Source: Acidobacteriota bacterium
Lineage (GTDB): Bacteria; Acidobacteriota; Thermoanaerobaculia; UBA5066; Gp7-AA6
Length of the DNA stretch: 64,000 bases
Assembly (NCBI GenBank): GCA_020199905.1
Contig: JAIVJS010000003.1
Coordinates: 1 to 64,000 of the forward strand
Direction of reading: 5' to 3'
The translations under genes were made by a program, and so were the position numbers. Position 1 is the stretch's first letter. Every line of letters starts with the position of its first letter. The notes beneath the pieces were generated by a model, which ran no database searches, was not told where the DNA came from, and saw only the letters and a list, made by a program, of their open reading frames with translations. Positions 1-9,346 of the stretch are shown here, one piece after another.

Positions 1-73
1 GAATCGATCTTGGTCTACCTGAACTGAGAGCGGGAGGGGCAGGAGCCGCTCTCGACGGACCGTCCCGCCGCTT

Positions 74-99
74 CCGCCTACCGCCTACCCCCTACCGCC
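74..99. repeat. CCGCCTACCGCC-type intergenic repeat
   Basis: Short tandem run of CCGCCTA/CCCCCTA units just downstream of the minus-strand zinc-ribbon gene. The 12-mer CCGCCTACCGCC recurs at 34525-34536, and in reverse complement at 29381-29392, where it overlaps the hemL stop codon. It is one of several short repeat types that fill intergenic gaps in this window. Confidence 0.5.
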
Positions 100-100
100 G

Positions 101-295
101 TCATGCGCGTGCGCGTTGCCGCCGGTCCGCGATGATCTTCGAGCTCGAGAGCGTCTCCCGAACCGCCCCGTCACACCGGCGGCAGACGACGGGAATGATC
201 TTGCCTTCCTGGATCTCGCTCGACAGCGGCCGGTAATTCTGCTGGCCGCAGACCCGGCATCTCCAGGAGAGTAGCTTGACCTCGTTTTCTCTCAT
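101..295 (-). CDS. small zinc-ribbon protein (hypothetical)
   Basis: A 64-residue protein with two CxxC knuckles: CRVC at about residues 13-16 and CRRC at about 38-41. Between them lies a basic/polar stretch, the arrangement of a minimal zinc ribbon that could bind one structural zinc. It is too short and generic to name a function; small zinc ribbons of this kind are often nucleic-acid or transcription-associated. No Shine-Dalgarno is visible before the ATG at 295. A repeat run (74-99) abuts the 3' end. The pairing of two spaced CxxC motifs makes chance unlikely, but a conserved-family search would be needed to be sure. Confidence 0.55.
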   Translation of the reverse strand: MRENEVKLLSWRCRVCGQQNYRPLSSEIQEGKIIPVVCRRCDGAVRETLSSSKIIADRRQRARA

Positions 296-479
296 GCACG
301 CCCATTGGCCGGTCCGGGGGGAGCCGTGCGGTCTTGTGTCGGGAATGGGAGCGAGGCTCCGGGAACGGCGACGGCATTCTCGCAGGAGATCCGCTCGTCA
401 ATCAATCAGATGCGTTTCTCACGGGGCAAAAGAGGACGGCGGATCAGATTCCGGGCAACCGCTGGAGGCGACCGTAGAG

Positions 480-960
480 TATCGGGGAAAACGTTTTTCG
501 CAACGCCCGCACCATGATCGAAAGACAGGTGGGCCACATGACCCGCCTGATCGATGACCTCATGGACGTGGCGAGGATCGCTCGGGGCAAGATCCTCCTG
601 CAGAAGGAACGCATCCTCGCGGACCCCGGATCGGCGCTCGAGGCGGCCGGACTCGACGTGGCCCGGATATCCCGTCGAGCGCGCCTACAGTGGAAGCACG
701 GGCGTCGAACTCGCGCGAAAATTTCGACCGGACGTGGTCCTCCTGCGACAGCGGGCTTCCGGGCGGAATGGACGGATACGCCGTGGCAGCGAATCTTCGC
801 CAGGACCCCATGACGCGTTCGGCATTTCTCGTTGCGCTCTCGGGGTACGCCCAGGACGACGACCAGCGGCGGGCGGTGGCGGCGGACTTCGAAGCCAATC
901 GAGTTTTCGGAGCTCGAACGTGTTCTCGCGTCCCCCGGAAGGGCCGAGACGCAGCAGGAC
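480..960 (+). pseudogene. decayed hybrid histidine kinase / response-regulator remnant
   Basis: Fragments of one hybrid sensor kinase are spread over all three plus frames. About 483-640 encodes the HisKA helix end (MIERQVGHMTRLIDDLMDVA, then RGKILLQKERI), typical of kinases with DDLLDVSRITRGKI. About 675-745, in another frame, gives GVELARKFRPDVVLL, the start of a receiver domain. About 745-900, in a third frame, gives LPGGMDGYAVAANLRQDP and LVALSGYAQDDD. About 895-935 gives KPIEFSELERVLA, the receiver's last helix. The whole HATPase domain between the HisKA and receiver parts is missing, and at least three frame changes separate the pieces, so no functional product is possible. It lies tail-to-tail with the helicase gene. 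Confidence 0.75.
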
Positions 961-1000
961 GATTCCAGCACGACTCCGGCTTTTGCGGGGCGGTCCGAGC

Positions 1001-4000
1001 CTACGCGACCCGGACCTGGCGGCGCGCCAACGGTGAAATGCGTTCGTCCGGGGTCAGGATCCCGCGCAGGTTGAGCGGGTCGGCAGCGGACACGAGGACA
1101 GGCTCCGCGTCGGGAGTCTCGCCCCGCCGCCGAAGCTCCCGCAGCAGGGTGACGGCTTCCGGCAGCGCGTATTGCTCGCCGTCGAATCCCGCGACGAACC
1201 GGCCGCCGCGGATCTCGCCCCGCGCTTCGAGGGTCCGGAGGGCGCGGGCGAGATCGCGCCACGGGATCGGCTGCCTCTCGCGCGCCAGCGTGCGGCGGAA
1301 CACGACACCCGTGCGGGCCAGGAGCCGGCGCGCCACGAACTCCGCCTGCGCGGGGGGGAAACGGGACTCGGCGGCGGCAGGCGGCGCCGGCGGACGCAGC
1401 GCGCTCCAGCGGCCGGCCGAGAGGCCGACAGCCTTTCGCCGCCACGCCGGAACGATGAGCCAGCGCAGCCCCGAGAAGGAGTCGCAGGTGACCTGGCCCA
1501 GCGCGATGAGCCGGCCAAGTCCCTCCTCCGCCAGGGACACGGACAGCTTCGCCTCTCTGGCGAGCTCCTGGAAGAACATCGCGCCCCGCCGCACGAGGGC
1601 ATCCCGAACCGACGCCGCCTCCTCCGACGCGTCGGGGGATTCCGTCGCCGAGCCGAGAGCCGTCCAATCGTCCACGTCGGCGCGGAGGACGAGGGAGACC
1701 GGCGCCCTTCGGACCGGACCGGCGCCCGCGCCCCAGAGCCGCCCCCACACCACCTCGCCCGACAGCGTCAGCTGGTCGAGCCACTCGCGCTTGTACTCCC
1801 TGACCCTCGCGGGAAGGATGCTCGCTTCCCAGGAGGCGGCGGGCGCCTCGTATCCCGCCAGCTGCGCGATCACGAGCGCGACCCCGCGCGGACCGTCGAG
1901 GCGGTGCGCGGGATCCACGTGCTGCCAGCAGCCGAGGAAACGGAGAAAGTGCGCGGCCGTCACGGGCTCGATCTCGCGGCGCAGGCGATCCACGGTCGCG
2001 CGATGGATCCGCGCGAGGAGCCTCCGGTCGCACCACGCCTCGCGTCCGTCGATCCGGGTCCGGAGAACGGAGCCCTCGACTTCGAGCTCGCACAGCAGCG
2101 GCTCTTCGTCCGGACGCGCGAAGATCGGTCCCAGCGCCTCGAGGCGGCCGCGCAGGACGGCCTTGGGGGCCCGCACCGCTTCGACGGCGAAGATCCGGTC
2201 GCCTTCCCTCGTCACGCGGCGCGCCGACTCGAGATCGTCGATCCAGGGCGCCCACGCCGCGGCCTCGCTCTCCGTGACGTACCCCATCCAGAGAAGAGCT
2301 TCGTGGACCTCCTCGGCGCTTTCCGGGACGGGCCAGGCCTCGTCCCGGACGCGCGCGATCGCCTCGGCATCGAGCGCGCCGATCTCGTCGGACGTGCGCG
2401 CGTCGAGCACGCGGCGGGAAAGCACCGCCTGCGCGCGGCGCTCCTCGAGGGGGGCATCGTCCAGGAAGGTGTAAGGCTGCGACGAGAGGATGCCTCGCGC
2501 GAACGCGGACGGCTCGACCGTGTCGACGGCGCGCTTCTCGATCGACCCGTCCTTCAATCCGCGCAGAACTTCCAGAAACCCGTCGACGTCCATGGCCTCC
2601 GTCAGGCAGTCTTCCACGGTCTGCCGCACGATCGGATGCTCGACCGGGACCGGGATGGGGCCCCCCGGGAGGGTCTCCGGGCACGCCAGGACCTGAGGAA
2701 AGGCGCCCGCGAGCAGGTCGTTGGCGCGCATCCGGAGCAGGTTCGGGGGAACTCTCCGGCCGCCGCGCGAGCGTTCCAGGAGCAGCGATCTCTGGGCGTT
2801 CCAGCGCCACCGCGTCTCGAACATGGGCGCGGGAAGAAGCGCCTGGATGAGCACGTCCCGGGCCGTGTCGGGATGAAGGTAATCGAAGACCTCTTCCAGC
2901 GGGAAGCTGTGCTGAGGGCCGAGCGAAAGCACGATCGCCTCTTCGTTGGCGGCCGCCTGGAGCTCGAACCCGAATCCCACGCAGAACTTCTTCCGGAGAG
3001 CCAGGCCCCACGCGCGGTTGATGCGAGACCCGAACGGGGCGTGCACGACGAGCTGCATCCCGCCGCTCTCGTCGAAGAACCGCTCCAGGATGACCCGTTT
3101 CTGAGTGGGGACGGCGCCGAGCGAGATCCGGCCCGCATCGACGTACTCCGCCAGCTGCAGCGCCGCGCTCTCCGGCAACGGGTCTCCGCAGGACTCGCGC
3201 AAGGCGGCGACCGAATCGGCTCCCGTTCCGTCGCAGGCCTCCCGCATCTCCCCGATCGCGCGGGCCAGCTCGCGAGTCCGGCCGGGGCCCTCGCCGAGCC
3301 AGAAGGGGAGACTCGGAGACTGGCCTTTCGCGTCCGCGACACGCACCACCCCGGTCTCGACACGCAGGATGCGCCACGAGGCATTGCCGAGCTGAAAGAT
3401 GTCGCCGCCGTTCGACTCGATTGCCCAGTCCTCGTTGACGGTGCCGACCAGCGTCCCCTCAGGCTCCAGGCGCACCTGGTAATCGGCCGTGTCTGGAATC
3501 GCGCCGCCGGAAAGAAGCGCGGCCAGCCGCGCCCGCCGGGTCGCGAGGAGCCGGCCTCCGACGCCGTCCCGGTGCAGAAGCGCGCGCCGGCCGCCCGTGT
3601 GAAGCGAAGCGACGTCGTCGAACTCTTCGCGCGTCAGGTCCCGGTACGGCCAGGCGCGGCGCACCAGCTCGAAGAGGGCGGTCGCATCCCACGACTCGGC
3701 GACGCACGCCGCGACGATCTGCTGGGCGAGGATGTCCAGAGGCCGGGACGGCTCAGGGGTGCGGTCCAGGATGGACGCGCGGATGCACCGAAGGAGGGCC
3801 GCTCCCTCCGCGAGCTCGTCCAGAGTGAGGGGAAAGAGGCGGCCCTTCGGCACCTTTCGCAGGACATGGCCCGCGCGGCCGACGCGCTGGAGAAACGTGG
3901 CGATCGAGCGCGTCGCGCCGACCTGTATCGCCAGGTCCACGTCGCCGATGTCGATCCCGAGCTCCAGCGACGCCGTGGCGACGAGCGCCCGGAGCCGCCC

Positions 4001-4963
4001 CGTTTTCAGCCTCTCTTCCGCGTCGAGCCGGCGTTCGCGGGACAGGCTTCCGTGATGGCTCGTCACGGCGTCCTCTCCGAGCAGCCGCGTCAGCTGTCCG
4101 GCGATGCGCTCCGCCATCTTTCGCGTGTTGACGAAGACGAGGGTCGTGCGGTGCTCCCGGACGAGGACCGCGATCCTCTCGTAGATCTCCTGCCACTGCT
4201 CGTGCGAGCACACGGTCGAAAGGGGAGAGGGCGGGATCTCGATCGCGAGGTCGAGCGTCCGGAAGGTGCCCGCGTCCACCAGCCTGCACTGCCGGCCGGC
4301 GCCGGCGCCCGTCAGGAACCGTCCCACCCGCTCGAGCGGATTCTGAGTGGCCGACAGGCCTATGCGCTGGACGGGCCCGGTCGCGACCGCATCCAGCCGC
4401 TCCAGAGAGAGGGCCAGGTGGCTTCCTCTCTTGTCCCGGACGAGCGCGTGGATCTCGTCGACGATGACGGTCCGGACGGAGGCGAGAAGGCGCCGGCCGC
4501 TGTCGCTCGTCAGGAGCAGGTAGAGGGATTCGGGCGTCGTGACGAGGATGTGGGGCGGCCGGCGCACCATCGCGGCCCGCTCCGACGCCGGCGTGTCTCC
4601 CGTCCGCACGAGGACGCGCACCTCCGGCACGGTCGGGTCCGCGGCGCGGATCTCGGCCAGCGGCCCGTCGAGGTTCTTGCGCACGTCGTTCGACAGCGCG
4701 CGCAGCGGCGACACGTAGAGAACCGAGGTCTCGTCGGGAAGCGAGTCGCCCTGCCGGATCAGCGAGTCGATCGCCGACAGGAACGCCGCGAGCGTCTTAC
4801 CCGAGCCGGTCGGCGCCGCAATCAGCGTGTGAGCGCCCGAGCGGATCGCGGGCCAGCCGTCACGCTGCGGCGGCGTCGGGTCGCCGAGTCGAGCGGTGAA
4901 CCACGCCTCGACGGCGGGATGGAAAGGGACCGGGAACGACAACGCTTCGAGCTTAACGCACAT
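1001..4963 (-). CDS. lhr: Lhr-family DEAD/DEAH-box ATP-dependent helicase
   Basis: A 1320-residue superfamily 2 helicase of the Lhr type (Large helicase-related, a 3'-5' DNA/RNA-DNA translocase linked to DNA repair). Visible motifs: Q-motif-like PPQRDGWPAI near 31-40, Walker A APTGSGKT at 50-57, motif Ib TPESLYLLL near 143, DEIH box at about 169-172 followed by RDKRGSHLALSLERL (typical of Lhr), motif III SATQNP near 203, and the motif VI region with QRVGRAGH near 360. A long C-terminal part continues with the Lhr winged-helix and beta-barrel regions. E. coli Lhr is 1538 residues; the shorter length here fits Lhr-core proteins with a moderate C-terminal extension. The ATG at 4963 begins a normal Lhr N-terminus. 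No operon partner is apparent. Confidence 0.93.
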   Translation of the reverse strand: MCVKLEALSFPVPFHPAVEAWFTARLGDPTPPQRDGWPAIRSGAHTLIAAPTGSGKTLAAFLSAIDSLIRQGDSLPDETSVLYVSPLRALSNDVRKNLDGPLAEIRAADPTVPEVRVLVRTGDTPASERAAMVRRPPHILVTTPESLYLLLTSDSGRRLLASVRTVIVDEIHALVRDKRGSHLALSLERLDAVATGPVQRIGLSATQNPLERVGRFLTGAGAGRQCRLVDAGTFRTLDLAIEIPPSPLSTVCSHEQWQEIYERIAVLVREHRTTLVFVNTRKMAERIAGQLTRLLGEDAVTSHHGSLSRERRLDAEERLKTGRLRALVATASLELGIDIGDVDLAIQVGATRSIATFLQRVGRAGHVLRKVPKGRLFPLTLDELAEGAALLRCIRASILDRTPEPSRPLDILAQQIVAACVAESWDATALFELVRRAWPYRDLTREEFDDVASLHTGGRRALLHRDGVGGRLLATRRARLAALLSGGAIPDTADYQVRLEPEGTLVGTVNEDWAIESNGGDIFQLGNASWRILRVETGVVRVADAKGQSPSLPFWLGEGPGRTRELARAIGEMREACDGTGADSVAALRESCGDPLPESAALQLAEYVDAGRISLGAVPTQKRVILERFFDESGGMQLVVHAPFGSRINRAWGLALRKKFCVGFGFELQAAANEEAIVLSLGPQHSFPLEEVFDYLHPDTARDVLIQALLPAPMFETRWRWNAQRSLLLERSRGGRRVPPNLLRMRANDLLAGAFPQVLACPETLPGGPIPVPVEHPIVRQTVEDCLTEAMDVDGFLEVLRGLKDGSIEKRAVDTVEPSAFARGILSSQPYTFLDDAPLEERRAQAVLSRRVLDARTSDEIGALDAEAIARVRDEAWPVPESAEEVHEALLWMGYVTESEAAAWAPWIDDLESARRVTREGDRIFAVEAVRAPKAVLRGRLEALGPIFARPDEEPLLCELEVEGSVLRTRIDGREAWCDRRLLARIHRATVDRLRREIEPVTAAHFLRFLGCWQHVDPAHRLDGPRGVALVIAQLAGYEAPAASWEASILPARVREYKREWLDQLTLSGEVVWGRLWGAGAGPVRRAPVSLVLRADVDDWTALGSATESPDASEEAASVRDALVRRGAMFFQELAREAKLSVSLAEEGLGRLIALGQVTCDSFSGLRWLIVPAWRRKAVGLSAGRWSALRPPAPPAAAESRFPPAQAEFVARRLLARTGVVFRRTLARERQPIPWRDLARALRTLEARGEIRGGRFVAGFDGEQYALPEAVTLLRELRRRGETPDAEPVLVSAADPLNLRGILTPDERISPLARRQVRVA

Positions 4964-5050
4964 CAGGCCGCCGCTCGGGGGAACGCGCTGCGGCGGCGAG
5001 CCCGAGGAAGCGCCGACGGCGGAGAGGTGCCGATGCGGGTGGCGCGGCCG

Positions 5051-5087
5051 GAAAAGGAAACGCCGGCGAGAGTCTCGCCGGCGTTTT
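5051..5087 (-). terminator. rho-independent terminator of the 5105-5380 gene
   Basis: A 9-bp perfect GC stem, CGCCGGCGA (5061-5069) with TCGCCGGCG (5075-5083) and a 5-nt loop. On the minus strand it is followed by TTTCCTTTTC; on the plus strand by TTTT, so it may be bidirectional. It lies 18 nt downstream of the stop codon of the small secreted protein. Confidence 0.8.
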
Positions 5088-5104
5088 GCGTTTCGGGGAA
5101 CCCG

Positions 5105-5380
5105 TTATTTCGAGGTCGGGGTCGCCGGGGCGGCGGGAGCGACCGTCGTCGACCTGGTCTTGTGCTTCCGGGTCGTCTTCTTCTTCGTCGCGCTCCTCCT
5201 GCCGGCCGACATGCTCGACTTCGTCTGGGTGGTGGTCGTGGTGCCGGTCGTCGTCGCCGGCGCAGACTGGGTGCTGGTCGTCGTGGTCTGGCTGCCTGTC
5301 GAAGAAGTCTGAGCGAAGGCACCGATCGGGAACGCCAGCGCCGCGGCGATGGCCACAGGGAACAGGACGGACTTCCTCAT
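5105..5380 (-). CDS. small secreted Thr/Ser-rich basic protein (paralogue 1)
   Basis: A 91-residue protein with a clear signal peptide: the n-region MRKS, a hydrophobic stretch AIAAALAFPIGAFA, then AQT at the likely signal peptidase cut. The mature part is a low-complexity Thr/Ser/Gln run followed by a strongly basic patch (RRSATKKKTTRKHKTRS) and an Ala/Pro tail. It has no catalytic motif and is likely disordered in the periplasm or outside the cell. A near-copy in architecture lies upstream at 5558-5845. Both are on the minus strand and both end in strong hairpin terminators, which suggests separately controlled and possibly abundant transcripts. The function is unknown; the basic tail suggests binding to anionic surfaces such as DNA, LPS or polysaccharide, but that is inference. 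Confidence 0.75.
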   Translation of the reverse strand: MRKSVLFPVAIAAALAFPIGAFAQTSSTGSQTTTTSTQSAPATTTGTTTTTQTKSSMSAGRRSATKKKTTRKHKTRSTTVAPAAPATPTSK

Positions 5381-5506
5381 CTGACGCCTCCTTCAAGCCC
5401 CGTGGCAAAACGCGACGGGGATGCGGCGGACTCTATGCAGCGGGGCATGAACGGGATGTGAACGGCGCGGCCGGCGGAAAGCGATCCCGCCGGCCGGAGC
5501 GAGACC

Positions 5507-5535
5507 AAAAAAAGGCGTGCCGCGATCGGCACGCC
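5507..5535 (-). terminator. rho-independent terminator of the 5558-5845 gene
   Basis: Perfect 8-bp stem GGCGTGCC (5514-5521) with GGCACGCC (5528-5535) and a 6-nt loop, followed on the minus strand by seven T (5513-5507). It sits 22 nt past the stop codon of the second small secreted protein. Confidence 0.88.
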
Positions 5536-5557
5536 TCGAATACCGCGGAAACGGATC

Positions 5558-5845
5558 TTACTTGCTGTTCGACTTCGTCTCTTCGGTCTTCATCGTGGTC
5601 TTCTTCTTCGCGCCGTGCCTCGAAGACTTCTTCCTCGTCTTCTTGGTGGACTTGGCGGCCGAGCCGTCGGCCATCGTCTTCTTGTCGGTCGAGCTCATCG
5701 AGCTCGAGGACGACGTGGAGGTCGTCGCCGTCGGGGCGGCCATGGGCTTGTCGGCGGGCTTCGTGGCGGCCGTCTGAGCGAAGAGGCCGGTCGGGAGCGC
5801 CACCGCGACGCCGAGGGCGAGGATGCGGGCGATGTTCTTGTTCAT
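5558..5845 (-). CDS. small secreted Ser/Thr/Lys-rich protein (paralogue 2)
   Basis: A 95-residue protein with signal peptide MNKNIARILALGVAVALPTG ending in LFAQT, the same cut context (FAQT) as its neighbour at 5105-5380. The mature chain has a Pro/Ala/Thr segment, a run of serines, an acidic DKKTMADG piece and a Lys/Arg-rich tail (KKTRKKSSRHGAKKKTTMK). No domain is recognisable. The start is supported by GAAAGGAGAT eight bases before the ATG. The pair with matching architecture looks like a tandem duplication that diverged in sequence but kept the charge pattern. The role is unknown. Confidence 0.75.
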   Translation of the reverse strand: MNKNIARILALGVAVALPTGLFAQTAATKPADKPMAAPTATTSTSSSSSMSSTDKKTMADGSAAKSTKKTRKKSSRHGAKKKTTMKTEETKSNSK

Positions 5846-5989
5846 TTCAAATCTCCTTTCGAGCGCGGCGCAAAAGGCGCCGGCCGTTCAACAGAGAGGA
5901 GTCTAGGCAGGCGCGAGTGAACGCACCATGAACCCGGCTCGCGGATTCGAAAGGCCTCGAACCCGTTCAGCCGGGAGCGTCTCCCGCCG

Positions 5990-7285
5990 TCAGACCCGGC
6001 CCAGGACGACAGCCCGGACGAGACCCGCAGTCCCGCCGGCGAGAACGACCCAGGCCGCCTCCAGATCGAAGAGGAGCAGCACGGCGAGCGCCGCGGAAGC
6101 GAGCGCCAGGGAAAACGGATCCGGACCGGCGGCGAGGCCTCGAGGGAAGAGGACGGCCGACGCGAAGAGGACGGCCAGATTGAGAATCACTCCCACCACC
6201 GCGGCGGTGATCCCCGAAAGGGCGGCGTCCAGCCTCGGCCGTCCCCGGAGACGCTCGATCCACGGTGCGCCCAGAAGGATGAAGAAGAAGCAGGGGAGAA
6301 ACGTCGCCCAGGTGGTCAGCAGCGCGGCCAGCGCCCCCGAGGCGGCCGGCGACAGGGCGCCGGGAGACTGCCAGCCCGCCAGGTAACCGATGAAAGTCAG
6401 CACCATGATGAGGGGCCCGGGCGTCGTCTCGGCGAGCGCGAGCCCGTCGATGGCCTGGGCCGGCGACAGCCAGTGAAAGGGTCCGACCGCGGCGTGGACC
6501 ACGTACGTGAGGACGGCATACGCCCCGCCGAAGGTGACGAAGGCCGCCTGCGAGAAAAATCGGTAGGCCCGCGCGTGAGTTCCGTCCCATCCGAGCGCGG
6601 CGGAGACGAGAAGGAGAGGAGCCGCCCAGAGCGCGCAGAAGAGAAGAAGGAGGCGGATGTTGCGGCGCCGCGCCGGAAGCGTTCCCGCGGGCGCCGTCTC
6701 CCCTCCCGTGGAGGGATCGGAAGCCGGCGTTCCCCTCTCCGATCTCCGGAGCGCTCCGGCCGCCGCGGCCGCGGCGATCACGAGAGGAAACGACGCATGG
6801 AGAAACGTCAGCGCGAGAAACGCGCCCGCCGCGATCGCCCCGTCCAGGGGTCGCTTCAGGGCGCGGCGCCCGATTTTCCAGACGGCCGCCGCGACGACCG
6901 CCACCACGACCGGCTTCAACCCCGCGAGAGCGCCGGCCACGAGAGGGAGATTCCCGTGAGCCGCGTACGCCCAGGAGAGTCCGAGCAGGACGACCACCGA
7001 AGGAAGCAGGAAGAGCACGCCGGCCGCGACGCCGCCAGCCGGTCCGTGGAGAAGCCATCCGATGTAGATGGCGAGCTCCGTCGCCTCGGGGCCCGGGAGG
7101 AGCATGCAGAAGTTGAGCGCGCGCAGGAAACGCTCCTCCGAGATCCAGCGGCGGCGCACGACCAGGTCGCGGTGGAGCATCGCGATCTGCCCGGCGGGCC
7201 CTCCGAAGTTCACGCATCCCAGGGCCGCCCAGTACCGCAGCGCGGCCCCGAAGGCAACCCGCGGGACCTCGTCCGAATCGCGCAT
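5990..7285 (-). CDS. chrA: chromate efflux transporter, ChrA family
   Basis: A 431-residue inner-membrane protein of the CHR family, which exports chromate and possibly related oxyanions. It has the two-domain (long-chain) layout. The first CHR domain carries [13 protein letters not shown] near residues 25-37 and [20 protein letters not shown] near 62-81. The second begins after the basic linker with [12 protein letters not shown] and has [19 protein letters not shown]. The CHR-signature PGP motifs are present in both halves, and about ten hydrophobic segments can be counted. It is divergently arranged with the M1 peptidase gene across a 75-bp gap that must hold both promoters. No chrB regulator is adjacent, so induction by chromate cannot be judged here. 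Confidence 0.92.
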   Translation of the reverse strand: MRDSDEVPRVAFGAALRYWAALGCVNFGGPAGQIAMLHRDLVVRRRWISEERFLRALNFCMLLPGPEATELAIYIGWLLHGPAGGVAAGVLFLLPSVVVLLGLSWAYAAHGNLPLVAGALAGLKPVVVAVVAAAVWKIGRRALKRPLDGAIAAGAFLALTFLHASFPLVIAAAAAAGALRRSERGTPASDPSTGGETAPAGTLPARRRNIRLLLLFCALWAAPLLLVSAALGWDGTHARAYRFFSQAAFVTFGGAYAVLTYVVHAAVGPFHWLSPAQAIDGLALAETTPGPLIMVLTFIGYLAGWQSPGALSPAASGALAALLTTWATFLPCFFFILLGAPWIERLRGRPRLDAALSGITAAVVGVILNLAVLFASAVLFPRGLAAGPDPFSLALASAALAVLLLFDLEAAWVVLAGGTAGLVRAVVLGRV

Positions 7286-7360
7286 GGGCGCTACCCGCTG
7301 GAGGCCGGATTCGAGGCGCGCATTCGAGGAGATGATAAAGCGAGCAGTCGATATCGGAGG

Positions 7361-9346
7361 ATGACGGTGCCCGACGCGGAACGGCGGCCGCCCCCATGGA
7401 ACAGGGTCGCGGAGAACGGCGGCGGATGCCGGCGCGCCGCGGGGCTGCTGCTACTCTGCGCCGCCATGGCGTGCGCGAGCGCAACCGGTCCGCGCGGAAG
7501 AGGGCCGGGAGGCGATCCGGCTCCGTCCGCCTCCGTCCGCTCGCAGGGACCCGATCCCCACTCCTACTCGAATCCCGCCCGCGTCCGCGTCCGGCACGTC
7601 GCCCTGGAGATCGATGTGCGCTTCGGCAGCCGAAGCCTCGCCGGAACGGCGGTCCTGTCTTTCGAGAGCAGAGACTCGGGTCCCGGGCCGCTCCTGCTGG
7701 ACACGCGGGATCTCACCATCCTTTCCGCGGAGACGGCCGCGGGCAGAGGCCCGTTCACGCCCGCGCGGTTTCTCCTCGGGCCTTCGGACCCGATCCTCGG
7801 CGCGCCTCTGAGCATCGATCTACCCTCCGGCGCGACGCGCGCGCGGATCCGCTACGAGACGTCTCCGCGCGCCTCCGCGCTGCAGTGGCTGCTCCCGCCG
7901 CAGACCGCCGGAAAAAGGCATCCCTTTCTCTTCACGCAGTCGCAGGCGATCCACGCGAGGAGCTGGATCCCCCTGCAGGACAGCCCCGGCGTGCGTCAGA
8001 CGTGGTCGGCGTCCGTCCGGGTCCCCGCCGGGCTGACGGCCCTCATGAGCGCCGCCAGGCTCGACAGAGGAAGCGACGGCGCGTTCCGATTCGAGATGAC
8101 GTCGCCGGTCCCGTCCTACCTGATCGCGCTGGCCGCCGGCGATCTCGCCTTTGCGGCGCTCGGCCCGCGCGCGGGCGTCTGGTCGGAACCCTCGGTGGTG
8201 TCGAAGGCGGCGTGGGAGTTCGCGGACACCGAGGCGATGATCGAGGCTGCGGAAGCCCTGTTCGGGCCCTATCGCTGGGAACGGTACGAGCTGCTCGTGC
8301 TGCCGCCGAGCTTCCCTTACGGCGGGATGGAGAACCCGCGTCTGACCTTCGCCACCCCCACTCTTCTGGCGGGCGACCGTAGTCTCGTCGACGTCGTCGC
8401 GCACGAGCTCGCCCATTCCTGGTCCGGCAACCTCGTCACCAACGCGACGTGGAGCGACTTCTGGCTGAATGAAGGCTTCACGACCTACTGCGAGCGCCGG
8501 ATCGTCGAGCGCGTCTTCGGGCCGAAGCGGTCCGAGATGGAATGGGTGCTCGGGCGCCAGACGCTCGAAGGCCTTTCGCTCTCGCTGGAGCCCGGAGACC
8601 TGATGCTCCGTCCCGAGGTCGCCGGACGAGACCCGGACGCGGTCCTCTCGGAGGTCGCCTACGAAAAGGGGGCGCTCCTTCTGCTGACGATCGAGCGCGC
8701 GGTCGGACGCGAGCGCTTCGATCCGTTCCTGCGCGGATGGTTCGACGCGCACGCGTTCCGGAGCGCGACGACGGCGGACTTCCTGAGCGACCTCGACCAG
8801 CGGCTGTTCGCCGGAGCGCGTCCTCCCGGGCTCGACCTGGATTCCTGGCTGAACTCGCCGGCGATTCCACCGGAAGCGGCGGCCGTGAGCTCGTCGGCGT
8901 TCGCGGACGTCGATGCCCTCCGCGTCGCGTGGCTCGCGGGCTCCCGCGCGGCGGAGAGTCTTCCCGCGAAGACATGGAGCACGCTCGAATGGCTCCGGTT
9001 CCTGCGCAATCTTCCGCGGGACCTGCCTCTCGCAAAGTCGTCGGAGCTCGACCGCGCGTTTCATCTTTCGGAGGCGCTCAACTCGGAGATCGCGTTTCAG
9101 TGGCTCCTGCTCTCGATAGAAAGCGGGTATCCCGGGACGCAGGCGCGCCTCGATTCCTTCCTGACGTCGATCGGCCGGAGAAAGTACCTGAAGCCCCTGT
9201 ACGAGGCCCTCGCGAAGACGCCGGCCGGACGGGAGCGGGCAGTCTCGCTCTACCGGCGCGCGCGCCCCGGGTATCACCCGATCGCCGTCGAAACTGTCGA
9301 TAGAATCCTCTCGTGGAAGCCGTCCGAGAACGAGAGCGACCGGTGA
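7361..9346 (+). CDS. M1 family metallopeptidase, leukotriene A4 hydrolase-like lipoprotein
   Basis: A zinc aminopeptidase of family M1 with the leukotriene-A4-hydrolase arrangement. The N-terminal beta domain precedes the exopeptidase motif GGMENP (near 324-329), the zinc site HELAH (near 347-351) with the third ligand in NEGF 18 residues later, and a downstream Tyr region. The C-terminal helical LTA4H domain is recognisable ([26 protein letters not shown]). The N-terminus has a Leu-rich stretch ending in LLCAAMAC, a lipobox, so it should be a lipoprotein facing the periplasm. I chose the ATG at 7361 so that an n-region precedes the signal; GGAGG directly abuts it, which is too close for an ideal ribosome site, and the ATG at 7466 would remove the signal. 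The end overlaps the next gene's start. Confidence 0.9.
   Translation: MTVPDAERRPPPWNRVAENGGGCRRAAGLLLLCAAMACASATGPRGRGPGGDPAPSASVRSQGPDPHSYSNPARVRVRHVALEIDVRFGSRSLAGTAVLSFESRDSGPGPLLLDTRDLTILSAETAAGRGPFTPARFLLGPSDPILGAPLSIDLPSGATRARIRYETSPRASALQWLLPPQTAGKRHPFLFTQSQAIHARSWIPLQDSPGVRQTWSASVRVPAGLTALMSAARLDRGSDGAFRFEMTSPVPSYLIALAAGDLAFAALGPRAGVWSEPSVVSKAAWEFADTEAMIEAAEALFGPYRWERYELLVLPPSFPYGGMENPRLTFATPTLLAGDRSLVDVVAHELAHSWSGNLVTNATWSDFWLNEGFTTYCERRIVERVFGPKRSEMEWVLGRQTLEGLSLSLEPGDLMLRPEVAGRDPDAVLSEVAYEKGALLLLTIERAVGRERFDPFLRGWFDAHAFRSATTADFLSDLDQRLFAGARPPGLDLDSWLNSPAIPPEAAAVSSSAFADVDALRVAWLAGSRAAESLPAKTWSTLEWLRFLRNLPRDLPLAKSSELDRAFHLSEALNSEIAFQWLLLSIESGYPGTQARLDSFLTSIGRRKYLKPLYEALAKTPAGRERAVSLYRRARPGYHPIAVETVDRILSWKPSENESDR
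9301..9306 (+). promoter_or_regulatory. -10-like box TAGAAT, leaderless promoter candidate
   Basis: TAGAAT lies inside the 3' end of the peptidase gene, with 6 nt between it and the GTG at 9313. That spacing would place transcription initiation at the start codon. The extended context CGATAGAAT is also present before hemE. No convincing -35 box is visible. Confidence 0.45.

Noticed and set aside
444-3377. 977-codon minus-strand open frame
   Set aside because: Out-of-frame shadow within lhr continuing past its end; no motifs, and true Lhr motifs lie in another frame.
1172-5461. 1429-codon open frame on the plus strand
   Set aside because: Antisense shadow of the Lhr helicase; Arg/Gly/Pro-rich with no domain, as expected from the complementary frame of a high-GC gene.
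6473-7360. Upstream in-frame extension of the M1 peptidase
   Set aside because: Lies antisense to chrA and would precede the lipoprotein signal by 300 residues with no homology.
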